A DNA stretch of 64,000 nt, taken from the NCBI RefSeq assembly GCF_003865135.1, contig NZ_BHZC01000001.1, positions 3,720,001-3,784,000 of the forward strand. Reading direction: 5' to 3'. Within the stretch, counting starts at the first letter, position 1. Every line of letters starts with the position of its first letter. Of this stretch, positions 1 to 10,072 are shown piece by piece. The notes under the pieces were generated by a model. The model searched no databases. It saw only the letters and a program-made list of their open reading frames with translations, and had not been told where the DNA came from. Both the position numbers and the translations under genes were made by a program. This DNA is from Streptomyces chrestomyceticus JCM 4735. Its GTDB lineage: Bacteria > Actinomycetota > Actinomycetes > Streptomycetales > Streptomycetaceae.

Positions 1-731
1 GCGGCCCTGCGGCCGCGGTGGGCACGGAGGGAACGAAGGAGCTGCTGAGGTTGGCGACGGTGTGCGCGATGATGATCGCGAACACGCTGCCGCCGGTGTT
101 GTTGAAGATCCACACCCACAGCACCCGCAGAAAGACCGCGCCGAACGCGCCCAGCGCGACGAGCGTGCCGTCCTGCCCGCTCCGCACGATCGACGGAACG
201 TGCATCAGCCACCAGAAGGCCCCCAGGGCGAGGCTCCCCCGCAGCGCGCCCCAGCGCCGCTGGAGCGGTTCGGTGGCGTAACCGGACCAGCCCAGCTCCT
301 CCCCTACGGCGAGCAGCGCATAGACGGGGACGAACAGGAGCACCGTCAGCCAGCCCTGGGCGGGCTGCGTGAGCACCCGCGCGCCGGTGACCTGCATCAG
401 GACGTACGTCACCGCGTAGACGAAGGGGCTCAGCAGCAACACCGGCACCCACCAGCCCCACCCGGTCCCCCGCCGGTCCCACCCCCGCCGCCACAGTTCC
501 CGCACGCCCGCGCGTCCATGGGCGCGTGCGGTGAGGAGTACGGCCGCCAGGGCCGGGGTGAAGCCCGCGACGTAGTCCGTCACGGGGGCGTTCTTGGGCA
601 GGCCGGGTAAGTCGATCAGGGCGCCGCCGACCCAGCAGGGCACGAGCAGCAGGAACACCAGGCCGAAGAAGGGCCAGGTCAGCGGGTCTTTACGCGTATC
701 AGTGGGAACCGTGACGGCGGAATCGGTCATG
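1..731 (-). CDS. CPBP (CAAX-type) intramembrane metalloprotease, 3' end cut by window edge
   Basis: The frame reads from an ATG at 731 and is still open at base 1, so about 243 residues are present and the C-terminus is missing. Several hydrophobic segments surround the CPBP (Abi/Rce1) signature: a Glu-Glu pair in VGEELGWSGY, a His in WWLMHVPSI, and an Asn/His motif in FNNTGG...IIAHTVANLSS. In this family these residues form the metal-dependent active site in the membrane. Substrates cannot be told from sequence; bacterial members have been linked to peptide maturation and bacteriocin immunity. The start lies 33 bases inside the end of the upstream AraC-type gene, so the two are probably co-transcribed and translationally coupled. 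Family call firm, role unknown. Confidence 0.85.
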
Positions 732-1601
732 CGCCGCACCGTAGGTATCGCCGACGTCCACCAGCTTGAACGAATGGGACCTGGACGCGCCCCCGCCCGA
801 CGCCCCTTGCCGCAGCGCCGTCGCCAGCTCACGCGGTGTACACCGGGCGAAGGCGCGCACCTCGCGCGCGAGGTGGGCCTGATCGGCGTACCCGGCCTCC
901 GCGGCGACCGTGGCCAGCGGCAGCGCGGCGGTGGTGCGGTCCCGCAGCAGAACCGTCGCGCGCTCGAAACGGAACAGCCGCGCGACGGTCTTGGGCGGCG
1001 GCCCGATCTGCTCGCGGAAACGGCGTACCAGGTGCCGACGGCTCCACCCGAGTTGCTCCGCCAGCGCGTCGACGCGCTCCCCGCCCGCCGTGGCGGCGAG
1101 ACGCCGCCAGGCCCAGGCGACGGCCGGGTCCGGTCGGGGCCCGCCCGCCATACGGGCCGCGAGCGCGCTCTCCAGGATGGCGAACCGCCGCGGCCAGTCA
1201 CCCGCTTCGGCCAGCCGCTCGGCGAGCCGCGCCGCGCCCCGGCCGAGCAGCGCACCCAGATCCGCCGTCTCGTTGCTGATCAGGTGCATGGGCAGCCCGA
1301 GCAGCGAGTACGCCGTCAGCGGGGTCACCCGCAGCAGGACACCGCGCTGCTCCCCCACGACACCGGCCTCCGACAGCCGGTCGTGCAACCCGATGACCAG
1401 GGAAGTACGCGGGCCGCCGAGGCGGTCGGCACGGGACGGCGGCGCCAGGACCGGATCACCGTACGCGATCACCAACGTCACCCGACTGGACGGCAGTTCG
1501 CGCCGCCGTACCACGCCCGCCAGCCGCTCCCGATAACCGGAACAGTCCCGCACGATTCCGGCCAGGGGCCGCCCCGGCCGTAAACAGACGATGTCGTCCA
1601 C
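699..1601 (-). CDS. AraC-family transcriptional regulator
   Basis: 300 residues from a GTG start, with GAGGAG about 11 bases upstream. The C-terminal third is a typical two-helix-turn-helix AraC domain: RVDALAEQLGWSRRHLVRRF is the first HTH and LATVAAEAGYADQAHLAREV the second. A short tail ends in SHSFKLVDVGDTY. The N-terminal ~150 residues form a sensory domain of unknown ligand. The gene overlaps the start of the CPBP protease gene by 33 bases, so it probably controls that membrane protein and itself. No operator is obvious upstream. Confidence 0.85.
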   Translation of the reverse strand: MDDIVCLRPGRPLAGIVRDCSGYRERLAGVVRRRELPSSRVTLVIAYGDPVLAPPSRADRLGGPRTSLVIGLHDRLSEAGVVGEQRGVLLRVTPLTAYSLLGLPMHLISNETADLGALLGRGAARLAERLAEAGDWPRRFAILESALAARMAGGPRPDPAVAWAWRRLAATAGGERVDALAEQLGWSRRHLVRRFREQIGPPPKTVARLFRFERATVLLRDRTTAALPLATVAAEAGYADQAHLAREVRAFARCTPRELATALRQGASGGGASRSHSFKLVDVGDTYGAAHDRFRRHGSH

Positions 1602-1753
1602 CGACGTGCCCGTCTCCTCAGATCGTCTGGCCGCCGCGCTACCGATGGTCGCGGGGGGCTGATGCCCCGTACCGCCTGGCCCGCGGCCTGATCCTGCACG
1701 GCCGCCTCACGGGCAAAGGCGCCTGAAGCGCCATAGCCGCAGGTCAGAACCGA

Positions 1754-2671
1754 TCAGGACCGCCGAGGGTCGAAGAATTTCAGCGCGGTCTGCTGGATGC
1801 GGCTCTGGGCGGGCCACTCCGCGTCGGGGCCGAGGACGAGGACGGCGAACTGGCGGCCGTCGGGGACGGTGAAGGCGCGGTCGGTGACGCGGGCGCGGAC
1901 GCCCAGCTTTTCGCTGTCGTAGGCGTAGACGAGTTCGACGGTGCCGGAGCTGACGCCGACGTCCTTGGCGGGGCCCAGGCTCATCTCGACGTAACCCGGC
2001 TTGTCAGCGAGGCTCTGGGAGGTGGCCTTGAGGGCTTCGAGGGGGGTGATGTCGGGCTCGGTGACCTCGAAGATCTGGAGGAGGTAGCGCTCGTCGGGGG
2101 CGGTGTAGAAGACGCCGTCCGAGCGCTGGCTGCGCTGCCAGTTCGCCGGTACGGCCAGAGAGAAGCCGGCGGGGTCCCGGGCCAGACGGTAGCCGGGCGG
2201 GACCGGGTTCGAGGACGAGCCGGACGGGCTGCCGGGCCCCTGGTCGTCCGTGGTGGTGCTGGTGGGTACGCCGGGTTCGGCGGTTGAGCGGTTCGGGCCC
2301 TGCGAGGAGACCGCGGTCCCGGGTTCGGTGCGTACGGCGGTGTCGTCGCCGCCCCACAGCAGATAGCCGCCGCCGAACCCCACGGCGACCACGGCGACCG
2401 CCGCGCCGACGACGAGCGGCGTCGGCCAGGTGCGCGGGCGAGTGGCGGACAGGCCGGTGCCGGGCGCCGCCGTCGGGTCGTGGCCCGTAGGGCCGGGCGG
2501 CGGGTAGGGCGGGAGGTGCGGCCCGTCGGCCGTGGAGTCGGTGAAGAAGCCCGCTTCCGGCGGGGACGCGGGGCCGGGTACGAAGCCGGGCTTGGACGGC
2601 GGCGGGCCGGTGTACGGCGCGGGCGCCGGGCCGCCGGTGTCCCAGCGCTGTTCCTCGTCGTTCCAGCGCAC
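1754..2671 (-). CDS. Membrane-anchored protein with kinase-tail-like extracytoplasmic domain
   Basis: 305 residues from a GTG preceded by AGGGGG at good spacing. A Pro/Gly/Ala-rich cytoplasmic N-terminus (residues 1-85) leads to one membrane segment (TPLVVGAAVAVVAVGFGGGY). A Thr/Ser/Pro-rich linker and an outer domain of about 140 residues follow. That domain begins GYRLARDPAGFSLAVPANW and ends near GPDAEWPAQSRIQQTALKFF. The same pattern (a DP..F/V.VPVP..W opening and a DAEW close) is found in the extracytoplasmic tail of the Ser/Thr kinase at 55002-56930. Function unknown; it may sense or bind something at the cell surface. It is last in a same-strand run with the two RHIM-motif genes upstream (32-base gap). 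Confidence 0.75.
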   Translation of the reverse strand: MRWNDEEQRWDTGGPAPAPYTGPPPSKPGFVPGPASPPEAGFFTDSTADGPHLPPYPPPGPTGHDPTAAPGTGLSATRPRTWPTPLVVGAAVAVVAVGFGGGYLLWGGDDTAVRTEPGTAVSSQGPNRSTAEPGVPTSTTTDDQGPGSPSGSSSNPVPPGYRLARDPAGFSLAVPANWQRSQRSDGVFYTAPDERYLLQIFEVTEPDITPLEALKATSQSLADKPGYVEMSLGPAKDVGVSSGTVELVYAYDSEKLGVRARVTDRAFTVPDGRQFAVLVLGPDAEWPAQSRIQQTALKFFDPRRS

Positions 2672-2702
2672 CCCGCCCGCGCCGCCCCCTGCTCGCCCAT
2701 GC

Positions 2703-3080
2703 TCAGCCTCCCAGCAGCGCGGCCACGGCCTGCCCCACGGCGGCGCCCGACGCCAGCATGCCGGTGACCGCGCCCGCGTCGGCCAGTGCGGTGCGCAGCC
2801 GGTCCAGGCGGCCGGGCACGGTGCGGCCGCTGGTCTCGATCTCCTCCTGCGCGTCGGCCAGTTCGGCGGTCAGCAGGGTGACCTGCGGCGTCTCGATGAC
2901 CCTGGCCAGGTCTTCGCGCAACTGGCGTACGGCGGCGAGAAGTTCTTCGTGCGCGGGGTCGGTTCCGGGGCGGCCCGGGGTGTTCTCGTTGTGGGTGACC
3001 GTGTTGTGGTCGCCGATGGCGAAGGCGCCGTGCACCTCGCCGATGTGGATGCCGCGGTCGCGTCCGTCAGCCGTTGCCAT
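2703..3080 (-). CDS. Small protein with N-terminal RHIM-like motif and helical domain
   Basis: 125 residues from the ATG at 3080. Residues 10-30 read G-I-H-I-G-E-V-H-G followed by AFAIGDHNTVTH. The second part fits the RHIM core pattern (hydrophobic-x-I/V-G-x-x-N-x-V). The rest is Leu/Ala/Glu-rich and probably helical (LLAAVRQLREDLARVIETP...), ending in a short hydrophobic stretch (GAVTGMLASGAAVGQAVAALLGG) that could insert in a membrane or pack a helical bundle. Almost the same motif stands at the C-terminus of the protein encoded just upstream. I do not recognise a named family. The shared motif suggests the two products bind each other or co-assemble. Confidence 0.75.
   Translation of the reverse strand: MATADGRDRGIHIGEVHGAFAIGDHNTVTHNENTPGRPGTDPAHEELLAAVRQLREDLARVIETPQVTLLTAELADAQEEIETSGRTVPGRLDRLRTALADAGAVTGMLASGAAVGQAVAALLGG
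2997..3023 (-). other. Codons for RHIM-like motif FAIGDHNTV
   Basis: Encodes residues 20-28 of the small protein. Together with the preceding G-I-H-I-G stretch it mirrors the C-terminal motif of the neighbouring membrane protein. It fits the RHIM consensus I/V-Q-I/V-G-x-x-N, with Ala in place of Gln. The functional reading (amyloid-type signalling motif) is inference. Confidence 0.55.
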
Positions 3081-3169
3081 GTCTGCCTCCCCGTTGGTCC
3101 GCTGTGGTGCCGTGTGCGCCGGCCATGGTCACGATTGTGCCTCGCCCGGGGTGAGTCCGTACGGGCGGT

Positions 3170-4996
3170 TCACCGGCCCGTGTCCCCGGGCCCGGCGGAC
3201 CCGCCGGCGGCTCTGGGGGCACCGCCGCCCCCGGCGCCCGCCGCCCCGCCGAGCCCGCCGTTGCTGCTGATCGTGTTGTGGTCGCCGATGCCGATGGCGC
3301 CCTGCGCCGACTCGATGAACACCCCGCCGTTGGTGACGTTGACGACCCGCTGCTCGAACTCGTCGGTCTGCCAGCCCGCTTCGTACAGCGCGCCCCGCAC
3401 ACCGCTCGCCACCCGGTCCTGAATGCTTTTCAGGTAGCGGGTGACGTCCATCTCCTGGAAGAGCGAGGCGTCCCCGTCGGAGCCCAGTTCGCGGACCGAG
3501 GCCGCCGGGCCGTCGGGCAGCGCGCCGCCGTGCCCGCCGGTGAGCAGGCTCCAGGCGGACACGAAGCCGCGCCACAGGCTCGTCACCGCGCGCCCGGCGG
3601 AGCGCGGGGTCTGCGCGAGGGCCCACACCGCCTTGCCGAACGGGTTGTTGCGGCGGTGGCGGTGGGCGATCCGGTCGGCTTCGCGGTACAGGGCGCGCAC
3701 CGGCCAGAGCACGTGCGGCGCGACCTCCAGCATGAGCATGCCGCCTTGCGTGTGGACCCGTACGAAGACCGTGGTGACGATGCCCTCGCCCCAGCCGCCG
3801 ACCCGTACGCGCAGGAAGTGCCGCCGGGTCTCGCCGCCCTCCTCGACCGCGCGGGCCCGGTGCGCGGCGAAGCCGTCGGGGCCGTACGGGGCGGCGTCGC
3901 GGGACGGCAGCCCGGCCACCGGCAGGAAGACGCACTCGTCGATCTCCAGCTCGCGCAGCCGGTCCCGTACCGCGGCGGCGGCCTCCGGCGAACCGTGCGC
4001 TGAGGGCTCGCGGAGCGCCGCGACCAGCGGAATGATCCGCTGGAGGACGGTGTCGTTGTCCAGCGGGACCGGTCCGCCGGCGTCCCCTGCCGGGCCCGGC
4101 GCCGCGTCCTTGCGGGGCCGCAGTTCCACCGACAGCGACCAGGTCTCGTACGGCGTGCCCGCGCCGCAGAACGGGTCGGCGGCGCGGTACATGACCAGCG
4201 GGCCGTGCTGTTCGGTACGGATGCGGTGGCGCAGCCGCTGGAAGCGCGTGCCCTCGGCCCGCTCGGCCGGGTCGGCGGCGGCGTCCGGGAACCGGTCCCT
4301 GGACAGCTCGGTGGTCAGCACCTTGGCGACGAGGTTCTGCTGCGCGCCGACGGCCCAGGCCAGGACGAAGGGGAGCGCGAGGGCGACCCAGACATGGAGG
4401 TGCTGCGCCGCGAACAGGTGCAGCCCGAAGAGGTCGGTCGGCAGGAACAGCAGCACCGGGTCGACGGGCAGGTTGCCGACGCCGGAGGAGGCGTACCCCG
4501 GCCCCTCCGACGCCTCGGAGCCCCCGAAGGCCATGGTCAGCAGGAGCACGGCCGCCAGCACCAGGCTGAGCCGCCCGTACCAGCGCAGCACCCAGCCCGC
4601 GAACCGCCGGTACCAGGGCGGGTGCGCGGCACGGCCCCGTACGAAGGAGGCCAGCGAGAGCAGCAGGACGGGCAGCAGGTACAGCAGGGTCAGGCCGGAC
4701 GAGAGCGGGAGGGAGACGATCCACAGGAGCAGGACGACCCCGGCCCAGGCCAGTTCCATGCGCCGGGCGCGCAGCGCGTGGGCCAGCACGCGGGCCGCGT
4801 CCATCCCCAGCGAGGGCGCCGCCAGGCGCTCCTCGTGGACGTACAGCTCGTCGATCACCGCGTCGCGGTAGACGGGGTCGAGGTACGTGCCGGCGCACAG
4901 CAGCCGGGTGGCGTCGCTGGCGCTGGGGTGCCGGGGCGCCACGGCGGGCGGGCGGCCCGCCAAACCGGACTGCGGCGGCACGTACGTAGGAGTCAC
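3170..4996 (-). CDS. Large multi-pass membrane protein with C-terminal RHIM-like motif
   Basis: 608 residues from a GTG with GGGGGA six bases upstream. Membrane segments are visible at about 82-98, 101-119, 142-158 and 200-218. A large soluble region (about 220-560) follows, with no motif I recognise; it includes RYLKSIQDRV about 60 residues before the end. The C-terminus carries GGVFIESAQGAIGIGDHNTI (to residue 576) and then a Gly/Ala tail. The motif I-G-I-G-D-H-N-T at 568-575 nearly duplicates the N-terminal motif of the small protein encoded 90 bases downstream. A membrane protein ending in an amyloid-type motif, beside a small protein starting with one, looks like a receptor/adaptor or effector pair. 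That function is inference. Confidence 0.75.
   Translation of the reverse strand: MTPTYVPPQSGLAGRPPAVAPRHPSASDATRLLCAGTYLDPVYRDAVIDELYVHEERLAAPSLGMDAARVLAHALRARRMELAWAGVVLLLWIVSLPLSSGLTLLYLLPVLLLSLASFVRGRAAHPPWYRRFAGWVLRWYGRLSLVLAAVLLLTMAFGGSEASEGPGYASSGVGNLPVDPVLLFLPTDLFGLHLFAAQHLHVWVALALPFVLAWAVGAQQNLVAKVLTTELSRDRFPDAAADPAERAEGTRFQRLRHRIRTEQHGPLVMYRAADPFCGAGTPYETWSLSVELRPRKDAAPGPAGDAGGPVPLDNDTVLQRIIPLVAALREPSAHGSPEAAAAVRDRLRELEIDECVFLPVAGLPSRDAAPYGPDGFAAHRARAVEEGGETRRHFLRVRVGGWGEGIVTTVFVRVHTQGGMLMLEVAPHVLWPVRALYREADRIAHRHRRNNPFGKAVWALAQTPRSAGRAVTSLWRGFVSAWSLLTGGHGGALPDGPAASVRELGSDGDASLFQEMDVTRYLKSIQDRVASGVRGALYEAGWQTDEFEQRVVNVTNGGVFIESAQGAIGIGDHNTISSNGGLGGAAGAGGGGAPRAAGGSAGPGDTGR
3272..3295 (-). 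other. Codons for RHIM-like motif IGIGDHNT
   Basis: Encodes residues 568-575 of the membrane protein. Both hydrophobic positions, the Gly and the Asn of the RHIM core are present, with Gly in place of the consensus Gln. It lies just before a flexible Gly-rich C-terminal tail, the usual position for a motif meant to template assembly with a partner. Confidence 0.55.
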
Positions 4997-5160
4997 CTGG
5001 TTCCCCCAAAGCGCGCGCCGGCACCGGCCGGCCGCTGTGACAGGTGGTGTGCGATGTGTGGACGCCGCAGCATAGAGGAGGGCCGCACGCCTTGTCCGGC
5101 ACCTGCCAGAAAGTTCACCCCATGGTGCGACAGAACGGCGCCGCGGGCTGACAGCGCGAC

Positions 5161-5200
5161 GGAGCCCGTACGGAACCCCGAGGGGAACCGTACGGGCTCC
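5161..5200 (-). terminator. Hairpin terminator behind mdh
   Basis: A perfect 13-base stem (GGAGCCCGTACGG / CCGTACGGGCTCC) with a 14-base loop lies 40 bases past the mdh stop codon. There is no U-run, as is usual in Streptomyces. Confidence 0.7.
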
Positions 5201-5239
5201 GGCCGTACGGGCGCGTCGGAGGGCGCCGCCCTCAGCGGA

Positions 5240-6620
<1,381 letters not shown>

Positions 6621-8003
6621 CTACGCCACCGGCTTCGCGCAGCCCTTCCCGCCCGCCGTGGTCGTCCCGCACGCGGTGACCTTGGCCGGGTCCCCGGACA
6701 CCGGGACCATCGCGGTGTACGCGTCGCCGTCCTGCCCGGCGGCGACCTTCTCGGTCCGGCCCGCCGAGCTGATCGACGCCTCGTCGCCCGGCGCGGCCCC
6801 GGTGATACGGGCCCAGGCCGCGCCGCACACCTTGCTGTAGCGCACCTCTATCAGGGAGCTTCCGGCGAACCCGCGCGACGGGCTGACGGCGTTCCGGCCG
6901 CCGCACCCCATCGCCTCGGGGTCCTTGCCCGCGCAGTCCGCCCCGGCGCACTTCACCCCCGCCGGCAGCACCGGCTTCTTGCTCGGGGACGCCGACGGCG
7001 CGGGCCCGGCCTGCTTGCCGTCCTTGCCGCCGCCGATGTCGAGCAGCAGCACCGCGGCGGCGATCACCAGCAGCGCGCCGACGACGCCCGCCAGGAACAT
7101 CGTGACGCGGCGCCGGCGGAGCTGCCGGTCGGTGTCGTCCGGGCCAGGGCGCGCGGGCGGCACCGGGCCGCCCGGGTGGCGCGCCGCGTCGGCGCCCGCC
7201 GGACGGCCGCCCGCGTCCTGCCGCGGCACGTCGTACGGGACCTTGCCGTACGTGGGCGCCTCGTGCCGGGGCGGCGGGGCCGCCGGAGGGGCGTCCGGGT
7301 AACCGGCCAGGCGGGGCCAGACCACCTTGTCCGGCCGGTCGGGGGCGTCTCCGTCCGGCGTACCGGCGGCGGGCTTCGGCGGCGTCGCCACGTCCGGAGC
7401 GGCGGGTGGTGGTGCGGTGGATGGTGGTGCAGCGGCAGCGGAGGGCGTGGCGAAGTCGGGGAAGTCCGCGGGGGACGGCAGTTCGTCACCGCGCCGCGGT
7501 GCCGCGGGTGCCGGAGCGGCGGCGCTTTGCTCCGCGCTGCGTCCTCCCCGCTCCCCGGCCTCCCCCTCGGCCTTCTCCGCGCCCTTCCCCTCAGCCTTCC
7601 CCTTGGCCTTCTCCTTGAGCTTCTCTTTGGTACGGGACTTGGCCGGCTTGCCCGGCGCCGGCCCGAACTCCCCCAGCGCGGCCCGCGCCTGGGCCACCCG
7701 GATCGCCTCCATGGTGACGTCGTGCCGCATCTCCGAGCGGCTCCAGGCGCGTTCGGCCAGTTCCCACAGGGTGGTGAGGTGCCCGGTGTGCGTGCCGGTC
7801 GCCTCGGCCAGCGCGATCACGGCGCGCTGGGGCGGCAACAGCCGTCCGTTGAGGTAGCGCTCCCACGAGGTCTTGCTGTACCCGGTACGGTCCGCGACGG
7901 CGGCGACGCTCAGGCCGCTGCGCTCCACGAGTCTGCGCAACTGGCCGGCGAACTCCTTGACCTGCGGATCGAGTTCTTCCGGTAGCGCCCTCCAGCGAGG
8001 CAT
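6621..8003 (-). CDS. XRE-type HTH membrane protein with C-terminal DUF2690 domain
   Basis: 460 residues. An N-terminal helix-turn-helix of the XRE class lies at about 13-75 (LSVAAVADRTGYSKTSWERY). A Lys/Glu-rich stretch (about 115-160) and a long Pro/Ala linker follow. One membrane segment near 300-322 (VTMFLAGVVGALLVIAAAVL) leads to an outer domain of about 115 residues with paired cysteines (VKCAGADCAGKDPEAMGCGG), the DUF2690 pattern. The topology is a cytoplasmic DNA-binding-type domain joined to an outer domain, as in RodZ-like proteins and one-component membrane regulators. The ligand and any target genes are unknown. No neighbour on the same strand is close enough to be a certain operon partner. 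Confidence 0.85.
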   Translation of the reverse strand: MPRWRALPEELDPQVKEFAGQLRRLVERSGLSVAAVADRTGYSKTSWERYLNGRLLPPQRAVIALAEATGTHTGHLTTLWELAERAWSRSEMRHDVTMEAIRVAQARAALGEFGPAPGKPAKSRTKEKLKEKAKGKAEGKGAEKAEGEAGERGGRSAEQSAAAPAPAAPRRGDELPSPADFPDFATPSAAAAPPSTAPPPAAPDVATPPKPAAGTPDGDAPDRPDKVVWPRLAGYPDAPPAAPPPRHEAPTYGKVPYDVPRQDAGGRPAGADAARHPGGPVPPARPGPDDTDRQLRRRRVTMFLAGVVGALLVIAAAVLLLDIGGGKDGKQAGPAPSASPSKKPVLPAGVKCAGADCAGKDPEAMGCGGRNAVSPSRGFAGSSLIEVRYSKVCGAAWARITGAAPGDEASISSAGRTEKVAAGQDGDAYTAMVPVSGDPAKVTACGTTTAGGKGCAKPVA

Positions 8004-8255
8004 TGCCTCCCCCTAACCCCCCGTATGCGCCTGGTTGCGCCTGTCGAGTGCTCTGGTGTTCCGCTCCTTCGCCGAGGCGCGGCCCCCGCGGCCCGCCCCG
8101 GTCGTCGCTCAAGTCGTCACTCACAGGGATGCTCAGAGCCAGGATGCCAGTTCCCCTCTCCCGGGCGCACGGGAGCGTTCGGGCACCGGACATGCGGACG
8201 TGCACGCCCGTACACTTCCGCTCCCGCACGCCGGAGGGCCGGGCAGAGCAGCACC

Positions 8256-9476
8256 TCAGGCGTCGGCCATCGCCTTCTGCAGCCCGATGTCGAGCGCGTC
8301 GAGGAACTCCTGCGTGGTCAGGTACGGCTGGTTCGCGGAGACGAGCAGCGCCAGGTCCTTGGTCATCCGGCCGCCCTCGACCGTCTCCACGCAGACCCGC
8401 TCCAGCGTCCGGGCGAACCGGATGACGTCGGGGGTGCCGTCCAGTTCGCCGCGGTGGGCCAGGCCGCGGGTCCACGCGAAGACCGAGGCGATCGGGTTGG
8501 TCGAGGTGGACTTGCCCTGCTGGTGGCGGCGGTAGTGCCGGGTCACCGTGCCGTGGGCGGCCTCGGTCTGCACGGTCCGGCCGTCGGCGGACATCAGGAC
8601 GGAGGTCATCAGGCCGGGCGAGCCGAAGCCCTGGGCCAGCACGGCGGACTGGACGTCGCCGTCGTAGTTCTTGCAGGCCCAGACGTAGCCGCCGGGCCGC
8701 TTGAGCGCCGCGGCGGCCATGTCGTCGGTCAGCCGGTGTTCGTAGGTCAGGCCGCGGGCGTCGAAGCCGGCCTTGAACTCGGCGTCGAACACTTCCTGGA
8801 AGAGTTCCTTGAAGCGGCCGTCGTACTTCTTGAGGACGGTGTTCTTGGTGGACAGGTACACCGGGTACGAGCGGGCCAGGCCGTAGCGGAAGACGGCGCG
8901 CGCGAAGTCGCGGACCGACGCGTCGTGGTTGTACATGGCGAGCGCGACGCCGGGGCCGGTGAAGTCGTGGACCTCCAGCTCGACCGGGTCGCCGCCGTCC
9001 CGGGGCGTGTAGGCCAGGGTGAGGGTGCCGGGGCCCGGGATCCTGAGTTCGGTGGCGGCGTACTGGTCGCCGAAGGCGTGCCGGCCGACGACGACGGGCT
9101 CGGTCCAGCCCGGTACGGGCCGCGGCAGGTTCGCCACGACGACCGGCTCGCGGAAGACGACACCGCCGAGGATGTTCCGGAGGGTCGCGTCGGGCGAGCG
9201 GTACATCGCCTTCAGGCCGAACTCCTCGACCCGCGCCTCGTCCGGGGTGACGGTGGCGCACTTGACGCCGACGCCGTACCGCTGGATCGCGTGCGCGGCG
9301 TCGACGGTGACCTGGTCGCCGGTGGCGTCGCGGTGCTCGATGCCGAGATCGAAGTACTTCAGGTCGACGTCGAGGTGCGGCAGGACCAGCGTGTCCCTGA
9401 TGGACGACCAGATGATGCGGGTCATCTCGTCGCCGTCCAGCTCGACGACCGGCTGGGCAACCTTGATCTTGGCCAT
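8256..9476 (-). CDS. icd: Isocitrate dehydrogenase, NADP-dependent dimeric type (EC 1.1.1.42), divergent copy
   Basis: 406 residues, full length for the eukaryote-like homodimeric class, whose known members turn isocitrate and NADP+ into 2-oxoglutarate, CO2 and NADPH. Conserved blocks include [35 protein letters not shown]-like [50 protein letters not shown] and [18 protein letters not shown]. Two positions differ from the family norm. The S-P-N-G-T loop reads S-P-D-A-T (Asp at 96), and the metal ligand in DGDVQSD is replaced (DGDVQSA, Ala at 278). This may be a specialised or weakly active paralogue. The upstream ribosome binding site is weak. Fold certain; activity less so. Confidence 0.85.
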   Translation of the reverse strand: MAKIKVAQPVVELDGDEMTRIIWSSIRDTLVLPHLDVDLKYFDLGIEHRDATGDQVTVDAAHAIQRYGVGVKCATVTPDEARVEEFGLKAMYRSPDATLRNILGGVVFREPVVVANLPRPVPGWTEPVVVGRHAFGDQYAATELRIPGPGTLTLAYTPRDGGDPVELEVHDFTGPGVALAMYNHDASVRDFARAVFRYGLARSYPVYLSTKNTVLKKYDGRFKELFQEVFDAEFKAGFDARGLTYEHRLTDDMAAAALKRPGGYVWACKNYDGDVQSAVLAQGFGSPGLMTSVLMSADGRTVQTEAAHGTVTRHYRRHQQGKSTSTNPIASVFAWTRGLAHRGELDGTPDVIRFARTLERVCVETVEGGRMTKDLALLVSANQPYLTTQEFLDALDIGLQKAMADA

Positions 9477-9578
9477 GGAGCGCCAAGGTAGTCGGCGGCG
9501 GGGCGCCCGGGCCGCCCCCGGGACGGCGCGCGGGCGGACGTCACGCGAATGGCGTGCGGGAGCCGGGCACCGGCCCGG

Positions 9579-10007
9579 TCACCACACCGTGAAGTGCACC
9601 AGGTCGTCCAGGAACGGGATCTTCAGCCACGGCTTGGGCTGCGCCATCAGCGCCAGCAGGACGATGGCCACGCCCAGCCCGCCGTACGTCGCCATGTCCG
9701 TGAAGCGGGACCGTACGGCCAGCATGCCCACCTTCGGCAGCACCCGCCGCAGCACCGCCCCGCCCAGCAGGGACAGACCGATCAGGATCGCCCCGATGCG
9801 GAAGCCGTCGAGGGCGACGATGAACAGCCCGAGGGCCACCCCGCCCATGACGGCCAGCAGCGGCCACTGCCGGGCGGGCGGGGCGGCACTGCCGGGCGCC
9901 GTACGGGCGCCGCCCTCCGGCCGTGCGGTGTCGGTGGTGATCCGCGGGAAGCGGCGCGAGGGCCGCTGCGGTTCGGAGGCGCCTTCCGCGTGCGCTTCGG
10001 CACTCAT
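9579..10007 (-). CDS. DUF3017 family membrane protein
   Basis: 142 residues. A variable, polar N-terminus of about 45 residues is followed by three membrane segments (WPLLAVMGGVALGLFIVAL, IGAILIGLSLLGGAVL, TYGGLGVAIVLLALMA). This size and pattern, and the position 65 bases behind folD on the same strand, match the DUF3017 protein that regularly follows folD in Streptomyces. Its biochemical role is unknown. The constant link with folD suggests co-transcription rather than a proven functional tie. Confidence 0.8.
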   Translation of the reverse strand: MSAEAHAEGASEPQRPSRRFPRITTDTARPEGGARTAPGSAAPPARQWPLLAVMGGVALGLFIVALDGFRIGAILIGLSLLGGAVLRRVLPKVGMLAVRSRFTDMATYGGLGVAIVLLALMAQPKPWLKIPFLDDLVHFTVW

Positions 10008-10072
10008 GGGTGGCCGTCCCTTTCCCTGTCCGTTGTCCCTGTCCGATCCGGATGCCGCGGGTGGCCGCGGGC

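Noticed and set aside
62..1583. Long plus-strand open frames opposite the CPBP and AraC genes
   Set aside because: They lie antisense to recognisable proteins and have shadow-like composition.
7591..9486. A 631-codon open frame on the minus strand spanning icd and part of the XRE gene
   Set aside because: It is a GC-driven shadow frame, rich in Arg/Gly/Pro, and overlaps two clearly real genes in other frames.
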